From NCBI RefSeq assembly GCF_008087345.1, contig NZ_ML701735.1, positions 124,001-188,000 on the forward strand: a DNA stretch of 64,000 nt, in the 5' to 3' direction. A program made the position numbers and the translations under genes. Under the pieces are notes generated by a model, which made no database searches, was not told where the DNA came from, and saw nothing but the letters and a program-made list of their open reading frames with translations. The DNA is from Nocardioides caldifontis. GTDB taxonomy: Bacteria; Actinomycetota; Actinomycetes; Propionibacteriales; Nocardioidaceae. Position 1 is the stretch's first letter, and each line of letters opens with the position of its first letter. Shown piece after piece: positions 8,828-15,937 of this stretch.

Positions 8828-8848
8828 TCTTGTCCCCGTCCGGATGCC

Positions 8849-9433
8849 TCACCGGAGGATGCGGGCCTTCCTCACGAGAGGCAGGCGCTCCCAGTAGGCG
8901 CCGAGCCCGAGGTAGCGACCCGCGCCCAACAGGGCCAGGAGCACCAGGACCGCACCGTAGATGAGGTGGTCATCCATGAACGGGTTGTTCTCCGGAGGCA
9001 GGACGGCGGTCCACATCAGGACCAGCATCAGTGCGCCGGAGAAGGCCGCGATGTTCATCGCGACGCCGAGGATCAGGGCGATGCCGATGCCGGCGAGCCC
9101 GATCATGAACAACCAGTCGGCCCAACCCTGGCCGGCGAGGTCGTTGTAGAGGTCCGCGAACGGGCCGCTCGGCGCGTTCGCCAGGAACCCCTCCGTGGGG
9201 CTTCCGCCGTTGACCCACGCGGCTTCGCCCGGCGTCTCGTGGCCGAGCCCGAAGGTCTTGTCGAGGAAGGCCCAGAGGAAGACCCACCCGAGGGCGAGCC
9301 GGGTCAGCCCTGCGGCGACCGCGACCGCCATCGGGTGACGGCGGGTGCTGGCCTCGTCGATGGTGAACTCGTTCCGGACGATGTCGGAGAAGGCCCGGTG
9401 CGTTTCCCTCTGCTGGTTGGTGGTGGTGGCCAT
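8849..9433 (-). CDS. DoxX-like integral membrane protein
   Basis: A 194-residue protein with a soluble N-terminal ~35 residues and then about four membrane helices (near 35-55, 110-130, 130-150 and 158-180). The pattern LTRLALGWVFLWAFLDKTFGLG is typical of DoxX/DUF-type quinone-related proteins. Between helix 1 and 2 is a 45-residue extracellular loop (TPGEAAWVNGGSPTEGFLANAP) seen in the actinobacterial branch. The biochemical role is not established. ATG at 9433 has GGAGGA 7 bases upstream. It is a single-gene unit with its own terminator and an inverted repeat at 9511-9527 in its probable promoter. Confidence 0.75.
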   Translation of the reverse strand: MATTTNQQRETHRAFSDIVRNEFTIDEASTRRHPMAVAVAAGLTRLALGWVFLWAFLDKTFGLGHETPGEAAWVNGGSPTEGFLANAPSGPFADLYNDLAGQGWADWLFMIGLAGIGIALILGVAMNIAAFSGALMLVLMWTAVLPPENNPFMDDHLIYGAVLVLLALLGAGRYLGLGAYWERLPLVRKARILR

Positions 9434-9510
9434 GACGGTCCTCCGAGGTGGTGTGCTTCCCGGCGTCGTGGAGGGCCCTGTGTCCTCCGCCGGGGCACGT
9501 TCTTGCACTA

Positions 9511-9527
9511 CTGACGATCCTCGTCAG
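9511..9527. promoter_or_regulatory. Inverted repeat, possible operator of the DoxX-like gene
   Basis: CTGACGA-TCC-TCGTCAG is a perfect 7-base inverted repeat with a 3-base spacer, about 78 bases upstream of the DoxX-like start, in the 154-base gap to the LigD-type polymerase gene. Size and symmetry fit a dimeric repressor site. No T-run follows on either strand. Confidence 0.4.
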
Positions 9528-9587
9528 GACCCCAGCCCCGTATGGTCTTTGGACCTCAGCCGGGTGTCCGCATGACACCTGCGGAGG

Positions 9588-10508
9588 TCAGCCGCCGCCC
9601 ATCAGCTCGGCGAAGACGTCCCCCAGCTCGTCGACCCGCTCCAGCACCTCGTCGTACGTCAGCTGCTGCAGCTCGCCGGGCTCCTCGGCGCCCTCCTCGA
9701 CCTCCTCCCAGGTGAGCGGCGCGGCGACGTACGGCCGCTCCTTGCCGCGCAGGGAGTAGGGGCAGATCGTCGTCTTGGAGCCGGTGTTCTGCGACCAGTC
9801 GAGGAAGACCTTGCCGGACCGCTTCGCCTTGGTCATCTGGGAGATGACGAGCTTCTCCTCCTTCTCCAGCGCCTCGGCGATCTGCTTCGCGGCGTCGCGG
9901 ACCTGGTCGGCGGTGAGGGTGCCCGGCATCGGCGCGTAGAGGTGCAGCCCCTTGCTGCCGCTGAGCACGGGTGCCGCCGACAGCCCCAGTGCGGAGAGCC
10001 GGTCACGGACCAGCAGCGCCACCTGCGCGCACTCCTGCAGCCCCGCGGGGTGGCCGGGGTCGAGGTCGATGACCATCCGGTCCGGGTTGAGCGGCTGCCC
10101 CTCGTCGTCGACCTTCCACTGGTGCACGTGGAGCTCGATCGAGGCGAGGTTCGCCAGGTAGGTCAGGTCGGCGAGCGACTCGACGACCGGGAACAGCAGG
10201 TGGTCGCCGTACCGGGACTCGCCGCGCGACCCCGTCGTCGGCACCCGCGCGGTGCGCAGCCACGACGGCGCGCCCTGCGGGGCGTTCTTCTCGAAGAACG
10301 ACTTGTCGTGGGTGCCGTGCGGCCAGCGGATCCGGGTCACCGCGCGGTCCGCGAGGTGCGGCAGCAGCACCGGCGCCACCTGGGCGTAGTAGTGCAGCAC
10401 CTCCCCCTTCGTGGTGCCGGTCTCCGGGTAGAGCACCTTGTCGAGGTTGCTCACCGTGAGCTTGCGCCCGTCGACCTCGACACGCACCTCCGCAGACGCC
10501 TCAGCCAT
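9588..10508 (-). CDS. LigD-type NHEJ polymerase/primase domain protein
   Basis: Stand-alone polymerase domain (archaeo-eukaryotic primase fold) of bacterial non-homologous end joining, 306 residues. It fills in or extends DNA ends, often with ribonucleotides. Visible family blocks: LTVSNLDKVLYPETG near the N-terminus, the metal-binding DLDPG (about 148-152), SGSKGLHLY (about 184-192), and the C-terminal TICPYSLRGKERPYVAAPLTW. In mycobacterial LigD this domain is fused to phosphoesterase and ligase domains; here it is a separate gene whose ATG at 10508 overlaps the ligase stop by 8 bases. Product complex with Ku and the ligase is inferred. Confidence 0.92.
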   Translation of the reverse strand: MAEASAEVRVEVDGRKLTVSNLDKVLYPETGTTKGEVLHYYAQVAPVLLPHLADRAVTRIRWPHGTHDKSFFEKNAPQGAPSWLRTARVPTTGSRGESRYGDHLLFPVVESLADLTYLANLASIELHVHQWKVDDEGQPLNPDRMVIDLDPGHPAGLQECAQVALLVRDRLSALGLSAAPVLSGSKGLHLYAPMPGTLTADQVRDAAKQIAEALEKEEKLVISQMTKAKRSGKVFLDWSQNTGSKTTICPYSLRGKERPYVAAPLTWEEVEEGAEEPGELQQLTYDEVLERVDELGDVFAELMGGG

Positions 10509-11454
10509 CCTCGCCGCCTCCCAGGTCGATCAGGTCGTCGGGCGCCAGGTCGCTCCGCGTCCCGAGGTACGACGGTTGCCGCAGCCGTCCTTGCGGGGTG
10601 TAGCCGAGCGACGCGATCTCGACGACCACCTCCGGCTCGACCCACACCGTCCCGAGGGCGTCCTCGCGGGGCACCTCGGTGGCGAACGGCGACGAGCCCC
10701 GGTGCGACGGCTCCAGGAGCTCCTTGAGCCGGCTCGACGCCTTGCCCATCACCCCGCTGCCGACCCGGCCGCGGTAGACGAGCCCCTCGGGGGTCGGCTC
10801 CCCCACCAGCAGCGCCCCGACCCGCGTCGCCGAACCGGTCTCCCACCGCCAGCCGCCGACCACGTAGGAGCCCGACGGCCGGTGCGGGAACTTCAGCCAC
10901 TCCTCGGTGCGCTGGCCGGGCCGGTAGACCGATCCGCGCTTCTTGCTCACCACGCCCTCGAGCCCCTGTGCCTTGGTCGCCTCGGCGAGCACCCGGCCGT
11001 CGTCGTACACCGGCGGCACCTGCAGGTGGCGGTTCTGCAGCCCTAGGGACTCCAGCGCCTCCCGCCGCTGCTCCAGCGGCAGCGTCGTGATGTCGAGCCC
11101 GTCGAGGGAGAGCAGGTCGAAGACGAGCAGCGTCACCGGGTTGCGCGCCGCCACCTGCTCCGCACGGCGCTTGTTGCGGACGTGCATCCGGTCGGCGAGC
11201 GCGCCGAAGACCGGACGGCCGTCGAGGAAGGCGACGATCTCGCCGTCGAGCACGAAGTCACGCCCGCCGCAGCACTCGGTGAGCCCGGCGAGCTCGGGAA
11301 ACGAGACGGTGACGTCGTTCTCGTTGCGCGACAGCAGCCGCAGCCGCCCGCCCTCCAGGACGGCGAGCACGCGCATGCCGTCCCACTTGACCTCGTGGAG
11401 CCACTCGGGCCCCGTCGGGATCGAGGTGCCGCGCGTGGCGAGCATCGGACGCAT
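10501..11454 (-). CDS. ATP-dependent DNA ligase (LigD ligase-domain type)
   Basis: Seals double-strand breaks after end processing. The adenylation motif I is EVKWDGMR with the nucleotide-accepting Lys at about residue 23. Motifs DGEIV and EGVVSKK/WLKFP follow, then an OB-fold domain (VGALLVGEPTPEGLVYRGRVGSG). Length 317 residues, so it is the ligase domain alone without polymerase or phosphoesterase domains. I prefer the ATG at 11454 because GGGGAGG is 9 bases upstream; the ATG at 11463 would abut that site. Cotranscribed with the downstream polymerase-domain gene and divergent from ku. Confidence 0.9.
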   Translation of the reverse strand: MRPMLATRGTSIPTGPEWLHEVKWDGMRVLAVLEGGRLRLLSRNENDVTVSFPELAGLTECCGGRDFVLDGEIVAFLDGRPVFGALADRMHVRNKRRAEQVAARNPVTLLVFDLLSLDGLDITTLPLEQRREALESLGLQNRHLQVPPVYDDGRVLAEATKAQGLEGVVSKKRGSVYRPGQRTEEWLKFPHRPSGSYVVGGWRWETGSATRVGALLVGEPTPEGLVYRGRVGSGVMGKASSRLKELLEPSHRGSSPFATEVPREDALGTVWVEPEVVVEIASLGYTPQGRLRQPSYLGTRSDLAPDDLIDLGGGEDG

Positions 11455-11539
11455 GCGCACCATCCTCCCCGATCGCTACCGTGGGTCTCAGGTGCCGCCC
11501 GGTGGGGTAGGTACCGGCTGCCGAGAACGAGGAGGACCG

Positions 11540-12496
11540 GTGCGCGCGATCTGGAAAGGTGCGGTGTCGTTCGGGCTGGTCAGCGTGCCCGTGAAGCTGT
11601 ACTCCGCGACCGAGAGCCACGACATCTCCTTCCGCCAGGTGCACGCGAAGGACGGCGGGCGGATCAAGTACCAGCGGGTCTGCTCGATCGACGGCGAGGA
11701 GGTCCCCTACGCCGAGATCGCGAAGGGCTACGAGACCGACGACGGCGAGATGGTGGTCCTCGACGACGACGACCTCGCCGAGCTGCCCTCGAACAGCAGC
11801 CGCGAGATCTCGGTGGAGAAGTTCGTCCCCCGCGAGCAGATCGACCCGATGCTGCTCGAGAAGTCCTACTACCTCGAGCCGGAGAAGAGCGGGCTGAAGC
11901 CCTACGCGCTGCTCCGCGACGCGCTCCGGGAGAGCGACCGGGTGGCGGTGGTCACCGTCGCGATCCGCAACCGCACCGCCCCGGCGATGCTGCGGGTCAA
12001 GGACGACGTGCTCGTCATGCAGACGATGATGTGGCCCGACGAGATCCGCACCCCCGACTTCGGCTCGCTCAAGGACGTCGAGAAGCCGAAGCCGCAGGAG
12101 CTCGAGATGGCCCGGCTGCTCCTCGACACCCTCGCCGGCGACTACGACCCCGACGAGCTCGAGGACGACTACGCCGACGCGGTCCAGGCGCTCGTCCAGG
12201 CCAAGCTCGAGGGCGGCGAGGTCAAGCGGACCAAGGAGGAGGCGCCCTCGGCCGGCGAGGTCGTCGACCTGCTCGCCGCGCTGCAGAAGTCGGTGGCCGC
12301 CGCGAAGAGCGCCCGCGGCGAGGACGAGGACGAGGAAGAGGACGAGGCTCCGAAGAGGTCCACCAAGAAGTCCACCGCCAAGAAGAGCGCGTCGAAGAAG
12401 TCGTCGAGCAAGAAGAGCGACGACAAGAAGTCGACGAAGAAGACCGCGGCGAAGAAGAGCAGCACCAAGAAGACGGCCGCCAAGAAGTCGGCCTAG
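11540..12496 (+). CDS. ku: Ku DNA end-binding protein
   Basis: Homodimeric ring that loads on DNA double-strand ends and recruits the ligase and polymerase. The 318-residue protein begins with the standard MRAIWKGAVSFGLVSVPVKLY and keeps the bridge/core blocks (VEKFVPREQIDPMLLEKSYYLEP, RVAVVTVAIRNR). After the core, an acidic stretch (EDEDEEEDE) passes into a tail of about 45 residues built from KKS/KKT units, as in histone H1-like tails. Such basic extensions are known from actinobacterial Ku and promote DNA binding and threading inward. GTG at 11540 has GAGGAG 5 bases upstream. A TACCGT box near 11474 may be the -10 element. Confidence 0.95.
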   Translation: MRAIWKGAVSFGLVSVPVKLYSATESHDISFRQVHAKDGGRIKYQRVCSIDGEEVPYAEIAKGYETDDGEMVVLDDDDLAELPSNSSREISVEKFVPREQIDPMLLEKSYYLEPEKSGLKPYALLRDALRESDRVAVVTVAIRNRTAPAMLRVKDDVLVMQTMMWPDEIRTPDFGSLKDVEKPKPQELEMARLLLDTLAGDYDPDELEDDYADAVQALVQAKLEGGEVKRTKEEAPSAGEVVDLLAALQKSVAAAKSARGEDEDEEEDEAPKRSTKKSTAKKSASKKSSSKKSDDKKSTKKTAAKKSSTKKTAAKKSA

Positions 12497-12500
12497 CCGC

Positions 12501-13928
12501 TCACCCCAGCGGCGGCCACGCGTCGGCCCACGGGCGGACCGACTCGACCTGCGCCGACAGCGCGAAGAGCGTCGCCTCGTCGCCGCGCCCCGCCACGAGC
12601 TGCACCGCCAGCGGCAGCCCGTCGTCACCGGTGCCTGCGGGGACCGAGGCGGCCGGGTGGCCGGTGGTGTTCCAGAGCCCGGTGTAGGCGATCATCGGCT
12701 GCGCGCGCCACGACGCGGTGACCACGTTGGCGCCCTCGAGCCGGCCGACCCGCGGCGGCCGGTGTGCGATGGTAGGCGTCAGCAGCACGTCGCAGCCGGT
12801 GAAGACCCGCTCGTCGACCAGGGCCGCCAGCTTCTCGCCGCGCCGCATCGCCGCCGCGACCACCCGGGGGCGCACCCAGGCACCCAGGGCGACCGTCTGC
12901 TTCGTGGTCCGCTCGAGGTCGGCCGGGACCTCGACGGAGGCCGCCGAGCTGCGGATGCCGTGGAAGAACTGCGGGACGAAGGCCGTGGTCGCGTCGGGGT
13001 AGCGCGGGTCGATCTCGCGCACCTCGTGGCCGAGCCCCTCGAGCAGCGCGGCGGTCTCCTCGACCGCGCGCACGTGCTCCGGCGCCGGCTTGATCCCGGG
13101 GACGGTCGAGCGCACCGCCCACCCGACGCGGAGCTTGCGCTGCGACTCCGCGGTCGTCAACCGCGCCGACTCCAGGAACGGCACCGGCGGGTCGGCCAGC
13201 GGGAACGGGTCGCCGTCGACGTTGCCGCGGAGCACGTCGTAGACCAGCGCGGAGTCGACCACCGAGCGGGTCAGCGGCCCGGTGGTGCCGAGCGCGCCCC
13301 ACAGGTTCGTCGAGGGGTACGCCGAGACCCGGCCCCGGGTCGGCTTGAGCCCGAACAACCCGCAGCAGGCGGACGGGATCCGGATCGACCCGCCGCCGTC
13401 GCCGCCGAGCCCCACGGGGACGATCCCTGCCGCGACCGCGGCCGCCGTGCCGCCCGACGAGCCGCCCGGGGTGTGGCCCGGGGCCCACGGGTTCCGGGTG
13501 GTGCCGAACCGCGCCGACTCGGTGAACGGCCACGCCCCGAACTCCGGCATCGTGGTCTTGCCCACGATCACCGCGCCGGCCTCGCGCAGCCGCCGCGTCA
13601 CCTCGGAGTCGCGGAGGGCGGGGGTCCGGTTCGCGTCCCCGCCGTACGAGGTGACGGTGCCGGCGACGTCGTACTCGTCTTTGATGGCGATCGGGACACC
13701 GTGCAGCGGCCCCAGCTCCTTGCCGCGCGACTGCCAGGCGTCCCGGGCCGCGGCCTCGACGCGCGCCTCGTCGGCGAGCACCTGCGTGAACGCGTTGAGC
13801 AGCGGCTCGTGGCGCTCGAGCCGGGCGAGGGACGCCTCGACGAGGTCGACCGCGGTCACCTCTCCGGCGGCGACGGCGCGGGCCTGGGCCTCGGCGACGG
13901 CGGACAGCAGCTGCTCGGGATCGCTCAC
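12501..13928 (-). CDS. Amidase (amidase signature family)
   Basis: A 475-residue amidase-signature hydrolase. The Ser-cisSer-Lys triad is intact: Lys about 83 in IAIKDEYDV, cis-Ser in GGSSGG (about 155-160) and the nucleophile Ser about 181 in GGDGGGSIRIP. The protein resembles stand-alone aliphatic/aryl amidases more than GatA, and no gatC/gatB is nearby. Substrate unknown. No signal peptide, so cytoplasmic. The start is GTG at 13928 without a strong ribosome site. It lies 18 bases after the ABC permease stop, so it may be the last gene of the phytochrome/ABC operon. It converges with ku (4 bases between stops). Confidence 0.85.
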   Translation of the reverse strand: MSDPEQLLSAVAEAQARAVAAGEVTAVDLVEASLARLERHEPLLNAFTQVLADEARVEAAARDAWQSRGKELGPLHGVPIAIKDEYDVAGTVTSYGGDANRTPALRDSEVTRRLREAGAVIVGKTTMPEFGAWPFTESARFGTTRNPWAPGHTPGGSSGGTAAAVAAGIVPVGLGGDGGGSIRIPSACCGLFGLKPTRGRVSAYPSTNLWGALGTTGPLTRSVVDSALVYDVLRGNVDGDPFPLADPPVPFLESARLTTAESQRKLRVGWAVRSTVPGIKPAPEHVRAVEETAALLEGLGHEVREIDPRYPDATTAFVPQFFHGIRSSAASVEVPADLERTTKQTVALGAWVRPRVVAAAMRRGEKLAALVDERVFTGCDVLLTPTIAHRPPRVGRLEGANVVTASWRAQPMIAYTGLWNTTGHPAASVPAGTGDDGLPLAVQLVAGRGDEATLFALSAQVESVRPWADAWPPLG

Positions 13929-13946
13929 GCGGGGAACCGTAGCGGC

Positions 13947-15023
13947 TCAGCCGTTCGCGCGGCGGAACAGCACGACCGCCAGCGCGCCGACGACGGCGCC
14001 GAACCCGAGGACGTATCCGGCCTGCGGCAGCATCGCAGTAAGCCCCTGCCCGCGGCGGGCGAGGACGTCGAGCATCCCCTCGTTGAGGTGGCGCAGCGGC
14101 ATCACCCACGAGACCGTCTGGAGCCACTGCGGCGCGCCGTCGAGGACGAAGAACGATCCGCTGAGGAACGCCATCGGGAGCACGACGAAGTTCGCGGTGT
14201 TGACCGCCCCCTCGGCGGTCTTGGAGACCGCGCCCGCGAGGAGCCCGATGGCCATGAACGACAGCGTGCCGGCGACCAGCAGGGGCACCGCGAGGTACCA
14301 GCTCCCCTCGAGGCGCAGCCCGAAGCCGAGCATCGCGACGGCCAGGAAGATCGTGAGCTGCACCAGCGCCGTCAGGACGGTCACGACCACCCGCGCGGAG
14401 ACGACCGCGGAGGCCGGAGCCGGGGCGAGCTGGATCCGGTGCAGCAGCCGGGTCTGCCGCCACCCCTGCAGGGTCGCGGCGGCGCCGATCGCGGCGCTCA
14501 TCGCGACGGCCCACCCGAGCAGCCCGGGCGTGAAGTACTGGATCACCTCGAGCGAGTCGTCCTCGACCGACTCGGCCCGGAAGGAGAACCGGGGCGGCTC
14601 GCCGGTCGCGGCGAGGTTGGCGCTGTTCACGAACGCCGACAGCGTGCCCTGCACCATCGCGGCGCGGACCTGGTCGGTCTCGGTGTAGTGGGCGACCATC
14701 GTGGAGCCGTCCATCTCCACGGCCACGTCGGCGTCGCCCTCGCGCACCTCGTCCAGCGCGGCGGCGCGGTCGTCCTCACGGGTGACGTTGAAGGACTGCT
14801 CGAAGGCGCCCCGGGCACCCTCGTCGAGGTCGTCGAGCACCGCGACGTCGCCGACCTGCAGCAGGGTCATCCTCGAGCTCGTCGTGGAGTCGAACAGGGT
14901 GCCGAAGAGCACGAGGAACATCAGCGGGAAGACGACCGAGAAGAACACCGCGGAGCGGTCGCGCCAGAACCCCTTGACCAGCGCGACGCCCACGCCGCGG
15001 AACGACGAGCCCCAGGTGCTCAT
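13947..15023 (-). CDS. ABC-2 type transporter permease
   Basis: A 358-residue ABC-2 family permease with one N-terminal helix (VFFSVVFPLMFLVLFGTLF). A large extracytoplasmic domain (about 50-165) follows, then five helices in the C-terminal half, including VVLPMAFLSGSFFVLDGAP. This half-transporter layout (YhgE/DrrB/NodJ-like) is used by exporters of lipids, drugs or antibiotics. The ATG at 15023 overlaps the ATPase stop by 4 bases, so the two form one exporter. The substrate is not evident. Confidence 0.88.
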   Translation of the reverse strand: MSTWGSSFRGVGVALVKGFWRDRSAVFFSVVFPLMFLVLFGTLFDSTTSSRMTLLQVGDVAVLDDLDEGARGAFEQSFNVTREDDRAAALDEVREGDADVAVEMDGSTMVAHYTETDQVRAAMVQGTLSAFVNSANLAATGEPPRFSFRAESVEDDSLEVIQYFTPGLLGWAVAMSAAIGAAATLQGWRQTRLLHRIQLAPAPASAVVSARVVVTVLTALVQLTIFLAVAMLGFGLRLEGSWYLAVPLLVAGTLSFMAIGLLAGAVSKTAEGAVNTANFVVLPMAFLSGSFFVLDGAPQWLQTVSWVMPLRHLNEGMLDVLARRGQGLTAMLPQAGYVLGFGAVVGALAVVLFRRANG

Positions 15024-15937
15024 GCGCGGTACTCCCGGCCGGTCAGCTGGAGGAAGACGTCCTCGAGGTTCGCGCCCCGCACCTGCAGCCCCTCCAGCGC
15101 GTCCAGCTCGGCGAGCCGGGTGAGCACCGCGGAGGGCGTGCGCGTGGTCAGAGTGAGGCCGGACTCCGGGTCGTCCGCGGCGGTCTCGACCCCCGGCAGC
15201 GCCCGGGCGGCGACGACGTCGACGCGGCCCGGCGCCAGGTGCACCCGCACGGGCGCGTCGAGGTCGCGCACGAGGTTCGCCGGCCGGTCGTCGACGAGGA
15301 CCCGGCCGTGGTCCATGATCGCCACCCGGTCGCAGAGCGACTCGGCCTCGTCCATGTGGTGCGTCGTGAGCACCACCGTGCGGCCCTCGTCGTTGAGCGA
15401 GCGGAGCAGGTCCCACAGGTTGCGCCGGGCCTGCGGGTCGAGCGCCGCGGTGGGCTCGTCGAGGAAGACCAGCTCCGGCTCGTGGACCAGCGCGCAGGCG
15501 ATCGCCAGCCGCTGCGCCTGTCCGCCGGACAGGTCCTGGGTGAGGGTGCGCGCCTTGCCGTCGAGCCCGACGCGCTCCAGCCAGCGGTCGGCGGGGCCGT
15601 GGCCCAGGCCGTAGAGGGCGGCGAACGTGCGCAGCTGCTCGCGGGCGGTGAGCCGGTCGAAGAACGCCGCGGCCTGGAACTGGACGCCGATCCGCCGCAT
15701 CAGCGCCGGCTCGCGGCCCCACGGGGCGGAGCCGAGCAGCTCGACCGTGCCGCCGTCGGGGCGGCGCAGCCCCTCGACGATCTCCAGCGTCGTGGTCTTG
15801 CCGGCGCCATTGGGGCCGAGGATCCCGTAGAACTCCCCCGTCCGGACCTCCAGCGACACACCGTCGACCGCGACCGTGCGCCCGTAGCTCTTCCGCAGCT
15901 CGACGGTGCGGATCGCGACGTCGCCGGCGGCCATCAT
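15020..15937 (-). CDS. ABC transporter ATP-binding protein (DrrA-like)
   Basis: A 305-residue ATPase subunit: Walker A GPNGAGKTTT (about 41-50), Q-loop in IGVQFQ, signature LSGGQAQRLAIA, Walker B LVFLDEPTAALDP and switch His in TTHHMDEAESLCD. A C-terminal extension of ~80 residues (VRVHLAPGRVDVV... ANLEDVFLQLTGREYRA) is typical of DrrA/NodI-type export ATPases. Start ATG at 15937 overlaps the phytochrome-phosphatase stop (ATGA); a second ATG follows directly. It energises the downstream ABC-2 permease. Confidence 0.92.
   Translation of the reverse strand: MMAAGDVAIRTVELRKSYGRTVAVDGVSLEVRTGEFYGILGPNGAGKTTTLEIVEGLRRPDGGTVELLGSAPWGREPALMRRIGVQFQAAAFFDRLTAREQLRTFAALYGLGHGPADRWLERVGLDGKARTLTQDLSGGQAQRLAIACALVHEPELVFLDEPTAALDPQARRNLWDLLRSLNDEGRTVVLTTHHMDEAESLCDRVAIMDHGRVLVDDRPANLVRDLDAPVRVHLAPGRVDVVAARALPGVETAADDPESGLTLTTRTPSAVLTRLAELDALEGLQVRGANLEDVFLQLTGREYRA

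Larger units (their letters stand above)
8338..8848. other. 510-base hairpin-rich intergenic region without a convincing gene
   Basis: Lies upstream of tadA (minus) and downstream of the DoxX-like gene (minus). No frame here has actinobacterial codon bias or a start with ribosome site. It holds three strong inverted repeats: 8586-8628 (9 perfect pairs plus 5 more around a mismatch), 8662-8692 (CGCCTCGAG/CTCGAGGCG) and the terminator at 8798-8827. The tadA promoter must lie in the left part. I find no match to tmRNA, RNase P RNA, SRP RNA or a riboswitch I know. Confidence 0.5.

Noticed and set aside
8400-8830. tmRNA, RNase P RNA or riboswitch in the hairpin-rich gap
   Set aside because: None of the conserved sequence blocks of these RNAs could be found by eye. 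The hairpins remain as unexplained structure only.
12340-12496. Short tandem repeats rich in AAGAAG
   Set aside because: These encode the Lys-rich KKS/KKT tail of Ku and are explained by protein composition, not a separate DNA repeat or CRISPR.
12657-15614. Long plus-strand open frame across the amidase and ABC permease genes
   Set aside because: Shadow frame: composition dominated by Arg/Gly/Asp/His without domains, while both minus-strand genes carry complete family motifs.
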